Below are positions 1 through 9,651 of a DNA stretch of 64,000 nt, one piece after another. Origin of the DNA: JAWKTM01 sp041399085 (GTDB taxonomy: Bacteria; Planctomycetota; Planctomycetia; Pirellulales; Pirellulaceae); assembly GCA_041399085.1 (NCBI GenBank), contig JAWKTM010000033.1, forward strand, positions 1-64,000. The letters run 5' to 3'. Made by a program: the position numbers and the translations under genes. The notes beneath the pieces were generated by a model. That model searched no databases and had not been told where the DNA came from. It saw only the letters and a program-made list of their open reading frames with translations. Position 1 is the stretch's first letter; each line of letters opens with the position of its first letter.

Positions 1-95
1 CGCGCGTCCTAACTCTGAAGTCAACAAATTGAGTCAATTGAACGTCGTCGAGAAGGATGCTGGCAAAATTGCCGGAGCGCTGTTTGGGCCGGAGC

Positions 96-443
96 CTAAA
101 TCGCCTCCGCGCCTCGTTCGCCGGTGCGGATGCGGATGCAGTCTTCCATCGGTAGGACGAAGATCTTGCCGTCGCCGATTTCGCCCTTCTCGCCCGTGCG
201 GCCGCCTTGGATGATGGCGTTGATCGTGGGTTCGACGAACTCTTCATTCACGGCGATTTGCAGTTGCACCTTGCGCAGCAAATTGACCGTGAACTCATGG
301 CCTCGATAAACCTCGCGCTGTCCCTTCTGCCGGCCGAAGCCTTGGCAATCCATTACTGTCAGACGAAACACTTCGACTTCGGTCAACGCTGCCTTCACGG
401 CTTCCAACTTGCTGGGCTGAATGATGGCGATGATTAGTTTCAT
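96..443 (-). CDS. glnB: Nitrogen regulatory protein PII
   Basis: This 115-residue protein has the length and fold signature of PII signal proteins, cytoplasmic trimers that read ATP/ADP and 2-oxoglutarate and gate ammonium transporters or other nitrogen enzymes. The T-loop (GFGRQKGQREVYRGHEF) and the C-terminal GDGKIFVLP motif are clear. Position 51, the uridylylated Tyr of E. coli GlnB, is Phe here, while Tyr46 is kept, so classical uridylylation at 51 is excluded. The Met at 443 starts the conserved MKLI N-terminus; a longer upstream frame has no family similarity. It lies downstream of amt on the same strand, the usual amt-PII partnership, but a strong terminator separates the two, so it probably has its own promoter in 444-576. 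GlnB and GlnK cannot be told apart with certainty; the amt linkage favours a GlnK-like role. Confidence 0.95.
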   Translation of the reverse strand: MKLIIAIIQPSKLEAVKAALTEVEVFRLTVMDCQGFGRQKGQREVYRGHEFTVNLLRKVQLQIAVNEEFVEPTINAIIQGGRTGEKGEIGDGKIFVLPMEDCIRIRTGERGAEAI

Positions 444-576
444 GGAAAACCGTGGATGTCGATGGTCGAAGTGAAGAGCTTGGAAGCGTCCAGGACCGAG
501 TCGGCGAGGACGACTGCTGAATCTAGTAGCCTCGGTCGCTGGCGACAAGTGACGCGAGCGGAAATCGCCCGGTCAA

Positions 577-639
577 GAAACAAAAAATACCCCGACCTGG
601 ACAGGTGAGGCGGACACCTGTCGCAGGTCATTGGGGTAT
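577..639 (-). terminator. Strong intrinsic terminator after amt
   Basis: Bases 587-639 form a nested stem: outer arms ATACCCC and GGGGTAT, then GACCTG with CAGGTC, then GACAGGTG with CACCTGTC around a 7-base loop. Read on the minus strand the stem is followed at once by a run of six T (582-587) and more T-rich sequence. It lies 47 bases beyond the amt stop and before glnB, so it should end or attenuate amt transcription. Confidence 0.8.
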
Positions 640-685
640 CCTTCAGGCCCAGGCAAGAGCCGAAGATGCGATTAACCGAGTTGCG

Positions 686-2237
686 CTAGGCCCCTTCGGT
701 AGCTGGTACAGGCGCCGCCGCGCCAGTTGGCTTCGGGCTGAAGACCGATGAGCCAGGGTACGAGTCCACAACCAAGCTGGGTGGATAGGCGTGCATGCCG
801 TGTTCGCTCACGTCCAGACCGGCTTGTTCTTCTTCCGGCGAGACACGCAGTACGCCGACTAGCTTGAGGACATAGAACAGCCCGAACATCGTCACGAAAG
901 CCCAGACGGCAATGATGGCCGTCGACATCAACTGGACTTGGATATAGCCGCCGCGAGTCAAGCCTTCGGGGATGTTCGTGCCGAAGATGCCGGTGGCGAT
1001 TCCGCCCCACACGCCACAGATGCCGTGGACCGGAAAGGCTCCGACGGGATCGTCGATGTGAAGCTTGTCGAGCAAAATGATGCCCGCGACAACTAACGCT
1101 CCAGCGACCGCTCCGATCAGGAGAGCGTTCAATTGACTCACTTGGTCGCAGTTGGCCGTAATGCCAACCAAGCCGGCGAGCTCCGTTCAAAGCCATCGTC
1201 ACGTCCGGCTTGCCGAACAAGATCCAGGCCAGAGCCATCGCGACGACAGTTCCGCCCGCCGCGGCGATCGTGGTGGTCAAGGCGATGTAGCTGGTAGCTT
1301 CCGCGTTGGCGGCTCCAAAATACGTCAACTGGCTGCCGGGATTAAAGCCGTACCAACCGACCCACAAGATGAATACGCCGAGGGCGGCGAACGTGATGTT
1401 GTGTCCGGGCATTGGAACCGACTTGCCATTCACAAAACGTCCGAGTCGCGGCCCGAGAACCAGAGCTCCCGCAAGACCCGCAAAACCACCGACCGCATGC
1501 ACGACGACCGAGCCCGCAAAGTCAGCGAAGCCCCATTCGGCCAGGGCCCCGCCGCCCCACTTCCACATACCGCTGATCGGATAGATCAGACCGGTCAACA
1601 CCGCACTGTAGATCAAGTAAGCCGGGAACTTCATACGGCCGGCGACGGCGCCGGACACGATAGTCGCGGCAGTCGCGGCGAAGGCGACTTGGAACAGGAA
1701 GTCCGCGCTGTTGCTCCAGCCAGTTCCCATGTTCGGTGCGTCCACGTCGCGTTCGACCATCGCGGTCGTGGGGAAGACGAACCATTTCCCTTTGCCCGCG
1801 TCGCCTGGATACATCAAGGCGTATCCGACAAACAGGAACAGGATCACGCCGATGGCCAAGTCCATCACGTTTTTGAACAGGATGTTGATCGTATTCTTTG
1901 CGGCGTTCAGCCCGACTTCGACCATTGCGAAGCCAGCTTGCATGAACAGCACGAGCACCGCACACACGAACATAATCAAAGTGTTGATCGTGTAGGTCAC
2001 TTCTTCTTCGAAGCTGAGCGGGGCGGCAGCGGCTGCTTCTTCGCCTTCCGCGGCTGGCTCTTCAGCCGACTCTTCCGATGTCGCTTCGGGAGCGGTGTCA
2101 CTTGCGTCGGAAGCAGCAGCGGCTTCCGTACCACCCGTCTCCTCGTCGGCTACGGCAACCGACGCAAGTGCCACGCTCATCCCCAACAAACCCACAAGGA
2201 GAAACGCCAAACCAAAAGGTGTTCGAGTCCAGCTCAT
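686..2237 (-). CDS. amt: Ammonium transporter (Amt), frame interrupted
   Basis: This encodes an Amt/Rh/MEP channel for ammonium uptake across the inner membrane. The protein starts at Met 2237 with a signal-like hydrophobic segment, then an acidic Ala-rich stretch of about 60 residues, then the usual series of membrane helices with the family motif SVVVHAVGGFAGLAGALVLG. The reading frame changes near 1178-1183: upstream it reads TMALNGA, and the expected continuation LAGLVGITANCDQ lies in another frame that runs on to a stop at 686. One extra base or two missing bases explain this. Both parts together give a normal full-length transporter, so this is either a sequencing error or a very recent mutation. 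Candidate sigma-54 promoter sequences lie upstream, fitting nitrogen control together with the PII gene downstream. Confidence 0.9.
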
Positions 2238-2373
2238 AACAAAGGTTGCCTTTTTTTCAGAGGTTGTTTTGCCTGGGCCTGCATGCCCAAAATTCCTAAT
2301 CACGTCATGCTCGACCAATCGCCGCCGCAGGGCCCTTTGCCTGGCTTGTTGGTCGAGTCCTGCGATGCTCTTT

Positions 2374-2390
2374 GGCAAGCATCGTGCCGG
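2374..2390 (-). promoter_or_regulatory. Candidate sigma-54 promoter of amt
   Basis: On the minus strand this reads CCGGCACGATGCTTGCC. It matches the sigma-54 consensus TGGCACG-N4-TTGCW with the invariant GG and GC exactly 10 bases apart. The predicted transcript start lies near 2360, giving a leader of about 125 bases before the amt start at 2237. Sigma-54 control of amt is common in bacteria; that it operates here is inference from the motif. Confidence 0.6.
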
Positions 2391-2564
2391 ATGCGTCCAA
2401 GAACTGTGATTGACGACCTCGGAAAACGTTGCAAGTTGTTTTTCTGTAAGACGTTTGCGTCAGTCGGAAAAAGTTCCTCCAAGGGGCATTTGGCTGCGAC
2501 GATTCGCGTGTCTGCCTAAGTTGTTTGCAGCCAATGTTGTGATGCTAGGCATGGGCGAGGCGGC

Positions 2565-2609
2565 AAGAAACGACAAACCGCCCGCGAATCTTCAAGACTC
2601 GCGGGCGGT
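2565..2609 (-). terminator. Intrinsic terminator after porin gene
   Basis: An 11-base perfect inverted repeat (ACCGCCCGCGA at 2577-2587 with TCGCGGGCGGT at 2599-2609) lies 44 bases beyond the porin stop. On the minus strand it is followed by T-rich sequence (complement of 2565-2577). Confidence 0.7.
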
Positions 2610-2652
2610 CGCGTTGTTTCGATCACCGCGGCAGCAAGCTGCCCGCAGGCGA

Positions 2653-4062
2653 TTAGTAGGTCACGATGGCGTCGATACCGAACACCGTTTGGTCGCGAGG
2701 ACCGACACCGGCGATACCGCTGGCGAAAGCCGGATCGAACCAATCCCAGCGAACTTCTGGTCGCACGACCATGTTCGCGTGAGGCTTGATGTTGGCGCCC
2801 AGCGTCAAGGCGTAGTTCTCGTCGCCGAAGCCTTCGTTGTCGTAGTACTCGAACCGACCGCCGAGCTTCAAGCAATCGTTCACTGCGTAGAACAGATACT
2901 GATTGACAGTGAAGATTTCATCCGCACCGCCAGCCGCTCCGTCGACGAACAAGTCGTTGTTCACGTAGTCGGTTTGGAATACATACTGCCATTTGTCAGT
3001 CGCGTCGTAGACAGCCACGATGCTGTGCGAGTAGCCGTTGGAGTCGCTGTTGTTGCCGGTCTCGAAGCCGAAGTCGCCGTATGTGAGGATGTACGTCAAC
3101 GAAAGCTTGTCGGTCAGCTGCAATGCGGCACCTCCAAGGAAGGTATCGCCACCGTTGCGATCAAAGCCCGTATCCCAGCCTGTGGTCCATCCGCCATACA
3201 ACGTGACATTGTCGTTGTAGGCGAACTCGGCCAAAGCTCCGGTATGGGTAAACGGCTCGGTAAAGTTCATGCTGTACGAGTGCGAGTAGAAGAAGTTGCC
3301 GGTGGCCGGAACGACTTCGTAACCCACGATCGTAAAGAAGTGACCCATCTTCACCTTCAAGTCGTTGTAGGCGACTTCCGCGTACAACTGCGGAATCGCG
3401 TGGCCGTAACCCGTGTCGCCCACACCGTGATCCCAGGACGTATCCCAGTGGCCGGGTACCGATCCGAACGCTTGCGTGTTGGGACCGTCGGTGCCGTAGA
3501 CATAGTCCATGCGGAAGCCCCAATCGAAGCCGCAACCGCCGTTGTCGACGGCCTTCTCGATGTAGGCCCACTGCTGTTGAAGCTGAATCTTGTTCGGGTA
3601 TTCGTTGAAATACCCCAAGCCAGCGCCGTTTTGGCCTTGCGTGTGGTAACCGATCTGGGTCCAGAAACCAACCGACAAGTTATGGCAATTGTCGTTCGGG
3701 AACAGCGTCCAGGCATCGCCCAGATCGCACCATGAACATCCGGCATTGCAGCAGGACGAGCTGCATCCCATCGACGTACAGTCGAGGCCCGAGTCGCAAC
3801 AGCCGACGGCCGAGCAACCGCAGCCGGCGTTGTACGAGCTGACGTATTCGGCCGCCGAGGGTATTTCAACCGCTCCTTCTGCCGCGGCGGGCGGGACGGC
3901 CGCGTCGCTAGGCGACGGAGCCACGTCATCCAAGTTGTAATAGTTTGAGCTGAGCGCCGCGGGGCGCACGGACGCTGGTTGCACAACGCCCTGTCCAGCA
4001 GCTTGAGCCGCGAACCACGCACAGCTCATCGAGGCGAGGATCGCCAATTTCGATAGTTTCAT
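2653..4062 (-). CDS. Outer membrane beta-barrel porin (BBP2/OmpL-like)
   Basis: The 469-residue product starts with a signal peptide (MKLSKLAILASMSCAWFAAQ). It then has a low-complexity linker, a striking Cys-rich block at about residues 75-110 with roughly a dozen cysteines (GCGCSAVGCCDSG, SSSCCNAGCSW), and a long aromatic-rich region with alternating polar and hydrophobic residues that ends in Tyr, as expected for an outer-membrane barrel. The architecture matches the planctomycete porins annotated as putative beta-barrel porin-2; substrate is unknown. The start at 4062 is chosen because it opens the signal peptide, with GGAG-type sequence upstream. It follows ftsY on the same strand after a 375-base gap and ends in its own terminator, so it is probably a single gene. 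Confidence 0.8.
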   Translation of the reverse strand: MKLSKLAILASMSCAWFAAQAAGQGVVQPASVRPAALSSNYYNLDDVAPSPSDAAVPPAAAEGAVEIPSAAEYVSSYNAGCGCSAVGCCDSGLDCTSMGCSSSCCNAGCSWCDLGDAWTLFPNDNCHNLSVGFWTQIGYHTQGQNGAGLGYFNEYPNKIQLQQQWAYIEKAVDNGGCGFDWGFRMDYVYGTDGPNTQAFGSVPGHWDTSWDHGVGDTGYGHAIPQLYAEVAYNDLKVKMGHFFTIVGYEVVPATGNFFYSHSYSMNFTEPFTHTGALAEFAYNDNVTLYGGWTTGWDTGFDRNGGDTFLGGAALQLTDKLSLTYILTYGDFGFETGNNSDSNGYSHSIVAVYDATDKWQYVFQTDYVNNDLFVDGAAGGADEIFTVNQYLFYAVNDCLKLGGRFEYYDNEGFGDENYALTLGANIKPHANMVVRPEVRWDWFDPAFASGIAGVGPRDQTVFGIDAIVTY

Positions 4063-4400
4063 CTTCCGTAACTCCCACTCCTTAAAGAACACAGACGGCA
4101 AGGCAGGACACAGTTCCAGCATGGCGCGCAGCCGCGAACGGACACGAACTACTGGATGGCAGGTAAACAGATACGGCCGCATAACCAAGTGGCCGTTGTC
4201 GAGTCAGCCTAGTCCGCCTTGAGATGCTGCAAGCATCTAACCTGACCGCTCGATCCAAAACTAAGTTTCGGATGGGCGGATTGCGAGAATTGACCGCTTT
4301 GAACCCGCGAAACCCACAAAAAGCGTCGCTGCTTGCACGTTTTGATAAACCGTAGCGGTCAGACCGATTGTCATTGCGGGGCGATCCGCTGAGCGACGCC

Positions 4401-4427
4401 GGTGACACGACTTGGAGCCGTGTCGCC
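4401..4427 (-). terminator. Hairpin just after ftsY
   Basis: GGTGACACG (4401-4409) pairs with CGTGTCGCC (4419-4427) except for one G-T pair, 11 bases past the ftsY stop. No T-run follows, so it may be only a 3'-end structure. The rest of the 4063-4400 gap holds the porin leader, a small GATGC/GCATC hairpin near 4222-4236 and nothing else recognisable. Confidence 0.35.
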
Positions 4428-4437
4428 GCCGAATTCG

Positions 4438-5478
4438 CTACGCGCCCTGGAACAACGCATCGACGAACTCGTCGACGTTGAACAACGCCAAGTCCGAGGA
4501 CTTCTCGCCCACGCCCACATACTTCACGGGTAGGGAAAACTGCTGCCGAATTGGGATAACGACGCCCCCCTTGGCCGTGCCGTCCAGCTTGGCCAACACA
4601 ATACCCGTGCAGCGAGCCGCTTCGCTGAAACCACGAGCTTGGCTGATTCCGTTCTGCCCGGCCGTCGCGTCCAGAACCATCAATGTTTCATGCGGCGCGT
4701 CAGGGATTTGCTTGCCGATCACGCGATGAATCTTTTCCAGCTCCTTCATTAGATTCACTTGGGTTTGCAAGCGGCCAGCCGTATCGATAACGCATACGTC
4801 CGCATTCAACTCCAGAGCCCGCGCGACGGCACGATGCGCGACGCTGGCCGGATCGCTTTGAGCAGCGCCGGTGACGATTTCGGCTCCCTCACGCTGAGCC
4901 CAGACCTTGAGTTGGTCGACCGCCGCGGCACGAAACGTGTCGCCCGCGCCCAACACCACCGATTTGCCTTGGCTGCGGAATAAATGCGTGAGCTTGGCGA
5001 TCGACGTGGTCTTGCCCGATCCATTGACTCCCACGACCAAAACCACGGTTGGACCTTCGGGCGCGAAGCGAATCGGCTCTTCGGATTGAGCCAGAAGTTC
5101 GCGCATCGCGTGACGAATCGTGTCCAAAACTTCGCCCATTTGAACGACGCGAGCCCGATAGTCCCGAGCCACGCGATCGCGAATCTCTCCCGCCGGGCCA
5201 GTTCCCATGTCGGTGCGAATCAGAATCGCGAACAGCTCGCCAAGAAAATCGTCGTCAACCAGCCGCCCCTCGGCTTTGAACAGATCCCGAATGTCCGTGT
5301 TGAGCAACTGGTTGGTTCGGCGCAGTCCGGCCTTGAATCGTGCGAACAGCGAAGTCGCGCCGGCCGGTTGCGGAGTGGTCTCCGCGGTCGAAGCCGAGGT
5401 TTCGCGCGAGGCCGGCTCATCAAGCGGTGAACTTGCTTCGCCGCCTGGTTGCTTTTTGAAACGATCGAACAGTCCCAT
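4438..5478 (-). CDS. ftsY: Signal recognition particle receptor FtsY
   Basis: The 346-residue protein is the SRP receptor GTPase that docks ribosome-SRP complexes at the inner membrane. After a charged N-terminal segment and the helical N domain come the GTPase motifs in order: GVNGSGKTTSIAKL (P loop), DTFRAAAVDQL (SRP-family insertion), DTAGR (G3) and AKLDGTAKGG. It ends in the usual GVGEKSSDLALFNVDEFVDALF. The frame is intact and the length is normal for a form with a short acidic domain. It is divergent from the zinc-ribbon gene at 5599. Confidence 0.97.
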   Translation of the reverse strand: MGLFDRFKKQPGGEASSPLDEPASRETSASTAETTPQPAGATSLFARFKAGLRRTNQLLNTDIRDLFKAEGRLVDDDFLGELFAILIRTDMGTGPAGEIRDRVARDYRARVVQMGEVLDTIRHAMRELLAQSEEPIRFAPEGPTVVLVVGVNGSGKTTSIAKLTHLFRSQGKSVVLGAGDTFRAAAVDQLKVWAQREGAEIVTGAAQSDPASVAHRAVARALELNADVCVIDTAGRLQTQVNLMKELEKIHRVIGKQIPDAPHETLMVLDATAGQNGISQARGFSEAARCTGIVLAKLDGTAKGGVVIPIRQQFSLPVKYVGVGEKSSDLALFNVDEFVDALFQGA

Positions 5479-5598
5479 GATTCCCGTCGCCTGATAGAGT
5501 CGGCCGTGCCCTACTTGGCGCGGCCGTCGGTTGTTAAAGTCGACGCGTGATTCTAGTGCCCGTCCCCCACACTGTCTTGGGTATTTGCGGACTCGAAG

Positions 5599-6579
5599 AT
5601 GTCGGAACCCCTACGCCGGTGCTCGATCTGTCAAGCGTTGATCGACGAGGAAGATCTGTTTTGCGCGAATTGCGGTACGGAAGCTCCGCATGCGCCGCAC
5701 GACTCGCCCGCCGACTCCGCGCTCGTGAGCACGCACAACTTCACGTGCCAGGGCTGCGGCGCGTCGATGAGCTACGATGCTTCGGCGCAGTCGTTGCGTT
5801 GTCCGTTTTGCGGTTCGACGCATCTGGACGAGCAACCCGACGCGAAGTCTCTTTCGCCGCAACAAGTCGTCCCGTTTGCCATCGAGCGCGAGCAAGCGTT
5901 AGCCGCCATGCGCAAATGGCTAGGCCAAGGTTTTTGGAGACCGGGCGATTTAGCCTCAGCGGCAGAGGTTGCGAAGATGACGGCCGTGTATGTCCCCTAC
6001 TGGGTCTTCAGCGCCCGCACGTTCACTTATTGGACGGCGGATAGTGACAGCGTGCCGTTTGGAGCCAGCGGCGATTGGGTGCCTGTTAGCGGTCAACATG
6101 CTGGTGAATACTCCGGGCTGTTGGTTGGCGCTAGCAGTGCATTGAGTCCACGGGAAACCGCCGAGCTTTGCCCGTTCGATTTATCCGTCGCCGTCTCCCC
6201 CAACCATGTCGATCTGGAAAACATGGTCGTCGAACAGTTTCGAGTTCAGCGGAAATACGCGCGGCCTTTGGCGCAACAAGCAATCGAGCAGCGGGAGGCC
6301 GCAGCTTGTGAACAGTATGTGTCTGGCCGTTGTCGCAATGTACGCGTGAATGTGCGACTCCAGGGGCTCACAAGTGTCCCCGTGCTATTGCCGGTTTGGG
6401 TGATGGCGTATCAGTATCGCGGCAATTTGTTTCGCTTTCTTATAAATGGCCAGACTGGCAAGGCTACGGGGCAAGCCCCGTTCTCTTGGAGGAAACTCAT
6501 CGCGGTGATCGCGGGCATCTTTTTAATTCTTGTTGGTGTTATATCCTGCGCTGGTTTGTGGGGAATTCTTGCCCGCTAG
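5599..6579 (+). CDS. Zinc-ribbon protein with C-terminal membrane helix
   Basis: The 326-residue protein has two N-terminal zinc ribbons: CSICQALIDEEDLFCANC at about residues 8-25 and CQGCGASMSYDASAQSLRCP-FC at about 50-72. A middle domain of about 200 residues contains a YVPYWVF motif, and one hydrophobic helix lies near the C-terminus (LIAVIAGIFLILVGVISCAGLWGIL). Proteins of this shape are widespread and usually annotated as TFIIB-type zinc-ribbon proteins; the function is unknown. The membrane anchor suggests a cytoplasmic zinc-binding head at the inner membrane. The frame is intact. Confidence 0.75.
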   Translation: MSEPLRRCSICQALIDEEDLFCANCGTEAPHAPHDSPADSALVSTHNFTCQGCGASMSYDASAQSLRCPFCGSTHLDEQPDAKSLSPQQVVPFAIEREQALAAMRKWLGQGFWRPGDLASAAEVAKMTAVYVPYWVFSARTFTYWTADSDSVPFGASGDWVPVSGQHAGEYSGLLVGASSALSPRETAELCPFDLSVAVSPNHVDLENMVVEQFRVQRKYARPLAQQAIEQREAAACEQYVSGRCRNVRVNVRLQGLTSVPVLLPVWVMAYQYRGNLFRFLINGQTGKATGQAPFSWRKLIAVIAGIFLILVGVISCAGLWGILAR

Positions 6580-6797
6580 GTCACCGCCGACGCGCCGACT
6601 TCTTAGTTTTCTGGCAGCCTGTCGTTCTTGATGAGCCGAAGGGGATTGGAAGACTTTTCCCGCTCTATATCTCGCAAAAGTAATCATTCGCGGCCGTTAC
6701 GCGAGGCAGACTTCTTAGTTAAATTGGACGATGAGGTCCGATGCAGGCATCGTTGTCTACATGGTCTCTTGGTCTCTTTTATTCGCAAGGAGTCAGA

Positions 6798-7848
6798 ATG
6801 AAGAAAAGGTTCAGTGAAGCAGGCAAACGAACAGGTTTTACTCTCGTTGAGTTGCTGGTGGTGATTGCCATCATCGGCGTTCTGGTGGCGATGCTGTTGC
6901 CGGCCGTGCAGGCGGCTCGGGAAGCGGCTCGTCGAAGCGACTGCAGCAATAAGCTGAAGCAATTTGGCTTGGCGTTGCAAAATTTCCACGATACCTACAA
7001 GAATTTCCCGCCTGGTATGACCGATGACGATACCGACAATTTGGGCTGGGGAACGTACATTCTGCCCTATCATCGAGCAGAGCAACATGTACGATCAAAT
7101 GAGCACCGTCGTCACCACATCCACGCCAAACGCGGGCATGCCGTCGCCGGTGATGATCGTGAAAGGCGGAACACACTGCGAATATGGACAGTTGGACTGT
7201 GAGTTCGCCGCAACCTTGGGAAGTCGATCATGGGACAATGCAGCAGACGTATACAAAGCAAGTGATCCCTGCATATCTGTGTCCCTTCCAATCCCATTCC
7301 CGATAAGGATGACGATGGCTTCGCCGCATCTCATTATGTGGGCAACGCGGGTAATGAACTGCTTGCCTTAGCAAGCTGGGGATGTGGAACCCTAACGTGA
7401 CGACAGTCAACAAAATGGCGTGCTGATGAATGACAATCAACAACCACGAATACGATGGCGTTGAATATGGCTGCCGTGACGGATGGTACGAGCAATACGC
7501 TGTTGGTTGGTGAAATTGGCCGTTCGGATAATGTGAATCCGTCCAAAACTTGATAGTGGTAACAACTTCCCTTTGTGGGCTGGCGGCAATGTTGACGGAG
7601 GCTGCAATGGTCGATACGCCGGCTCGCATGTGCGCTATGCCGACACACTTTTCACGATTAACAAGCTCACGCCGGCTGGCATCACGTCGGACGGAAGCTC
7701 GGACTTAAGCTTCGGCAGCTACCATCCGGGTGGAGCTCAGTTCGTCTTTGTGGATGGTTCGACGCATTTCATTCCCGAAACGGTCGACTCGTTGATCTAT
7801 CGCTACTTGGGCGGCCGCAACGACGGCAATGTCGTGCAGCTTCCGTAA
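6798..7848 (+). pseudogene. DUF1559 prepilin-like protein, several frame breaks
   Basis: The N-terminus is a textbook type IV pilin-like signal (GFTLVELLVVIAIIGVLVAMLLPAVQAAREAARR) followed by the DUF1559 start (CSNKLKQFGLALQNFHDTYKNFPPG). A good ribosome site (AAGGAG) precedes Met 6798. The rest of the family sequence is present but spread over all three frames. Changes occur near 7068 (ILP / IIEQSNMYDQM), near 7230-7290 (CP / NPIPDKDDDGFAASHYVGNAGNE), near 7460 and near 7550 (EIGRSDNVNPSKT / DSGNNFPLWAGG). The normal end SYHPGGAQFVFVDGSTHFI is intact to the stop at 7848. Full family length with about five indels means either a decayed gene or poor consensus. Confidence 0.8.
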
Positions 7849-7880
7849 CGTCGAATTGCGAATGGTATGTGTTTATGTGA

Positions 7881-7915
7881 GGCGGGTCGTTTCGGCGGCC
7901 TGCCTTTTCTTTTAT
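7881..7915 (+). terminator. Intrinsic terminator after DUF1559 gene
   Basis: GGCGGG (7881-7886) pairs with CCTGCC (7899-7904), including one G-T pair. It is followed directly by TTTTCTTTTA, 33 bases beyond the DUF1559 stop. Confidence 0.55.
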
Positions 7916-7954
7916 CGACTCTCCCACAAGTTGTCTTAGAGGCTTAGGAATCAG

Positions 7955-8419
7955 ATGAAGAAGCATTGGAATAGGATCGAATTGTTGGGCTTGGCTGGCA
8001 TGGCCATGTTGGTATCGACGTTTCTCGCCGGTTGTGGGGCCAGCGGCCCGCCGCGAGGTCAGGTACACGGTAAGGTGGTCGCCAACGGCCAGCCGGTGAC
8101 GGAGGGCGTGGTCACGTTCGCGCCGATCGCCACGCCTGGCCAGGCCGAATTGGGCAAGGCGGGCATGGGCGAAGTGCAATCGGATGGCACATTCACAATG
8201 GGAACGGAGAAGATCGGCAATGGCGTCGCGATTGGACGGCATCGCGTGATGTATTCACCGCCGGTCATCGAATGGAATGCGCCCGAGTGGGATGGCACGG
8301 GACCGCGTCCGGAGGCGCCGAAATCACCTTACGCAGGCATGGCGCCGCAGCAAACCGAGATCGAAGTAAAGGCAGGCGACAACGACGTCACGATCGAGTT
8401 GACGCCGGCGGGTCGCTAG
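7955..8419 (+). CDS. Small secreted lipoprotein (DUF1559 partner type)
   Basis: The 154-residue product has a signal peptide ending in a lipobox (FLAGC, Cys at about residue 27). A beta-rich domain follows, opening VHGKVVANGQPVTEGVVTFAPI, the transthyretin/carboxypeptidase-regulatory-like pattern seen in many planctomycete lipoproteins. Genes of this type commonly sit directly behind DUF1559 genes, as here. It is presumably anchored to a membrane facing the periplasm; the function is unknown. The frame is intact. Confidence 0.75.
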   Translation: MKKHWNRIELLGLAGMAMLVSTFLAGCGASGPPRGQVHGKVVANGQPVTEGVVTFAPIATPGQAELGKAGMGEVQSDGTFTMGTEKIGNGVAIGRHRVMYSPPVIEWNAPEWDGTGPRPEAPKSPYAGMAPQQTEIEVKAGDNDVTIELTPAGR

Positions 8420-8468
8420 ATTCGCCGAGGTGCGCGTGTTACGGCGCGACTGGCAGAAACGAACGAAA

Positions 8469-8507
8469 GGCGGGACGTCACACGATGACGCCCGCCGTTT
8501 GCGTTTT
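8469..8507 (+). terminator. Intrinsic terminator after lipoprotein gene
   Basis: GGCGGG (8469-8474) pairs with CCCGCC (8491-8496), with an inner CGTCA/TGACG pair. The stem is followed by GTTTGCGTTTT, 50 bases past the lipoprotein stop. Confidence 0.6.
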
Positions 8508-8623
8508 GGCACGGCGGCGGCTGTCCTGGGTAAACGGTGCTGGGCACGCTGCGGAATTCCTGAAGCTGGCCGGGTTCGCTACCATGTTTGGCTTCCGCAT
8601 CTTCTTGCGCAGGGACGCTCGTT

Positions 8624-9651
8624 ATGGCTCGCGAACCGATCATCTCCAACTCGAATCCGTCGGACGACGACGAAAACCAACCGCAACTGCGTCCGCAGCG
8701 TCTCAGCGAGATGGTCGGGCAGCGCGAAGTGATCGAGGTCTTGCGAATCGCGATTGATGCCGCGCTGAAGCGAGGCGAAGCGCTGGGCCACTTGCTGTTT
8801 GACGGACCGCCGGGGCTCGGCAAGACGACGTTCGCCCACTGCATTGCCAATGAGATGGATGTCAGCCGGCAGCTTGCCAATGGCGCGGGGCTGAAGGCGC
8901 CGAAGGATTTGATACCGTATCTGACCAATGCCGACTATCGATCGGTGTTGTTTATCGACGAAATTCATCGCCTGCCACGCGCCGTGGAAGAGTACCTGTA
9001 CACGGCGATGGAAGACTTTCGCATCGACATCGTGTTGGGCGAAGGTGTGAACGCCCGCACGCTGAACGTGGACCTTAAACCGTTCACGCTAATCGGCGCG
9101 ACCACGCGAGCCGGCATGTTGAGCGCACCGCTACGTGACCGGTTTCAAATCCGTAAACACTTGGACTTTTACACGGTCGAAGATCTGACCGACATCGTTC
9201 TGCGGAACGCGCGGCGGTTGAATCAGCCGATCGAACCCGATGCGGCGGCCGAGATCGCTCGACGCAGCCGAGCCACGCCGCGCGTGCGATCAATGGACTT
9301 CTGTGGGTGCGGGACTACGCGCAGGCGAAGGCGAACGGGCGCGTCACGCGCGAAGTGACCGTCGCGGCGCTCGAAATGAACGGCATCGACCATCTTGGTC
9401 TAACGCCGCTAGATCGCCGGTACATGGAGACGATTGTGCGCGTGTTCGGCGGTGGTCCGGTCGGATTGGAAGCGGTTGCGCATACGATGAATACTTCGTC
9501 GGACACGATCGCGGATGAGGTCGAGCCGTTCTTGCTCCGTTCCGAATTGGTCGTGCGCACGCCGCGCGGGCGGGTCGTCACGTCCAAGGGTTTCGAGCAT
9601 CTGAAGCTACTCCCGCCCAACTCGGGTTCGTCGCAGCGGGACTTGTTTTGA
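8624..9651 (+). CDS. ruvB: Holliday junction helicase RuvB, one frame break
   Basis: This encodes the hexameric AAA+ motor that drives branch migration with RuvA. The start is Met 8624 with AGGGA at 8611-8615. The Walker A (GPPGLGKTTFAH), Walker B (FIDEIHRL), the RuvB-specific GATTRAGMLSAPLRDRF and the C-terminal winged helix (LTPLDRRYMETI...GGPVGLEA) are all present. The frame changes near 9284-9288, after ARRSRATPRV. Restoring one base (GTGGCG for GTGCG) joins it to AINGLLWVRDYAQ and gives about 342 residues, normal for RuvB. Loss of one G in a short run fits a consensus error. No ruvA or ruvC is adjacent. Confidence 0.9.

Noticed and set aside
1152..2519. 455-codon plus-strand frame opposite amt
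   Set aside because: It is antisense to an unmistakable ammonium transporter and reads as a charged, unstructured shadow with no family pattern.
2410..3735. 441-codon plus-strand frame opposite the porin
   Set aside because: It is antisense to the porin with its signal peptide and terminator; Val/Glu-rich shadow of the minus-strand codons.
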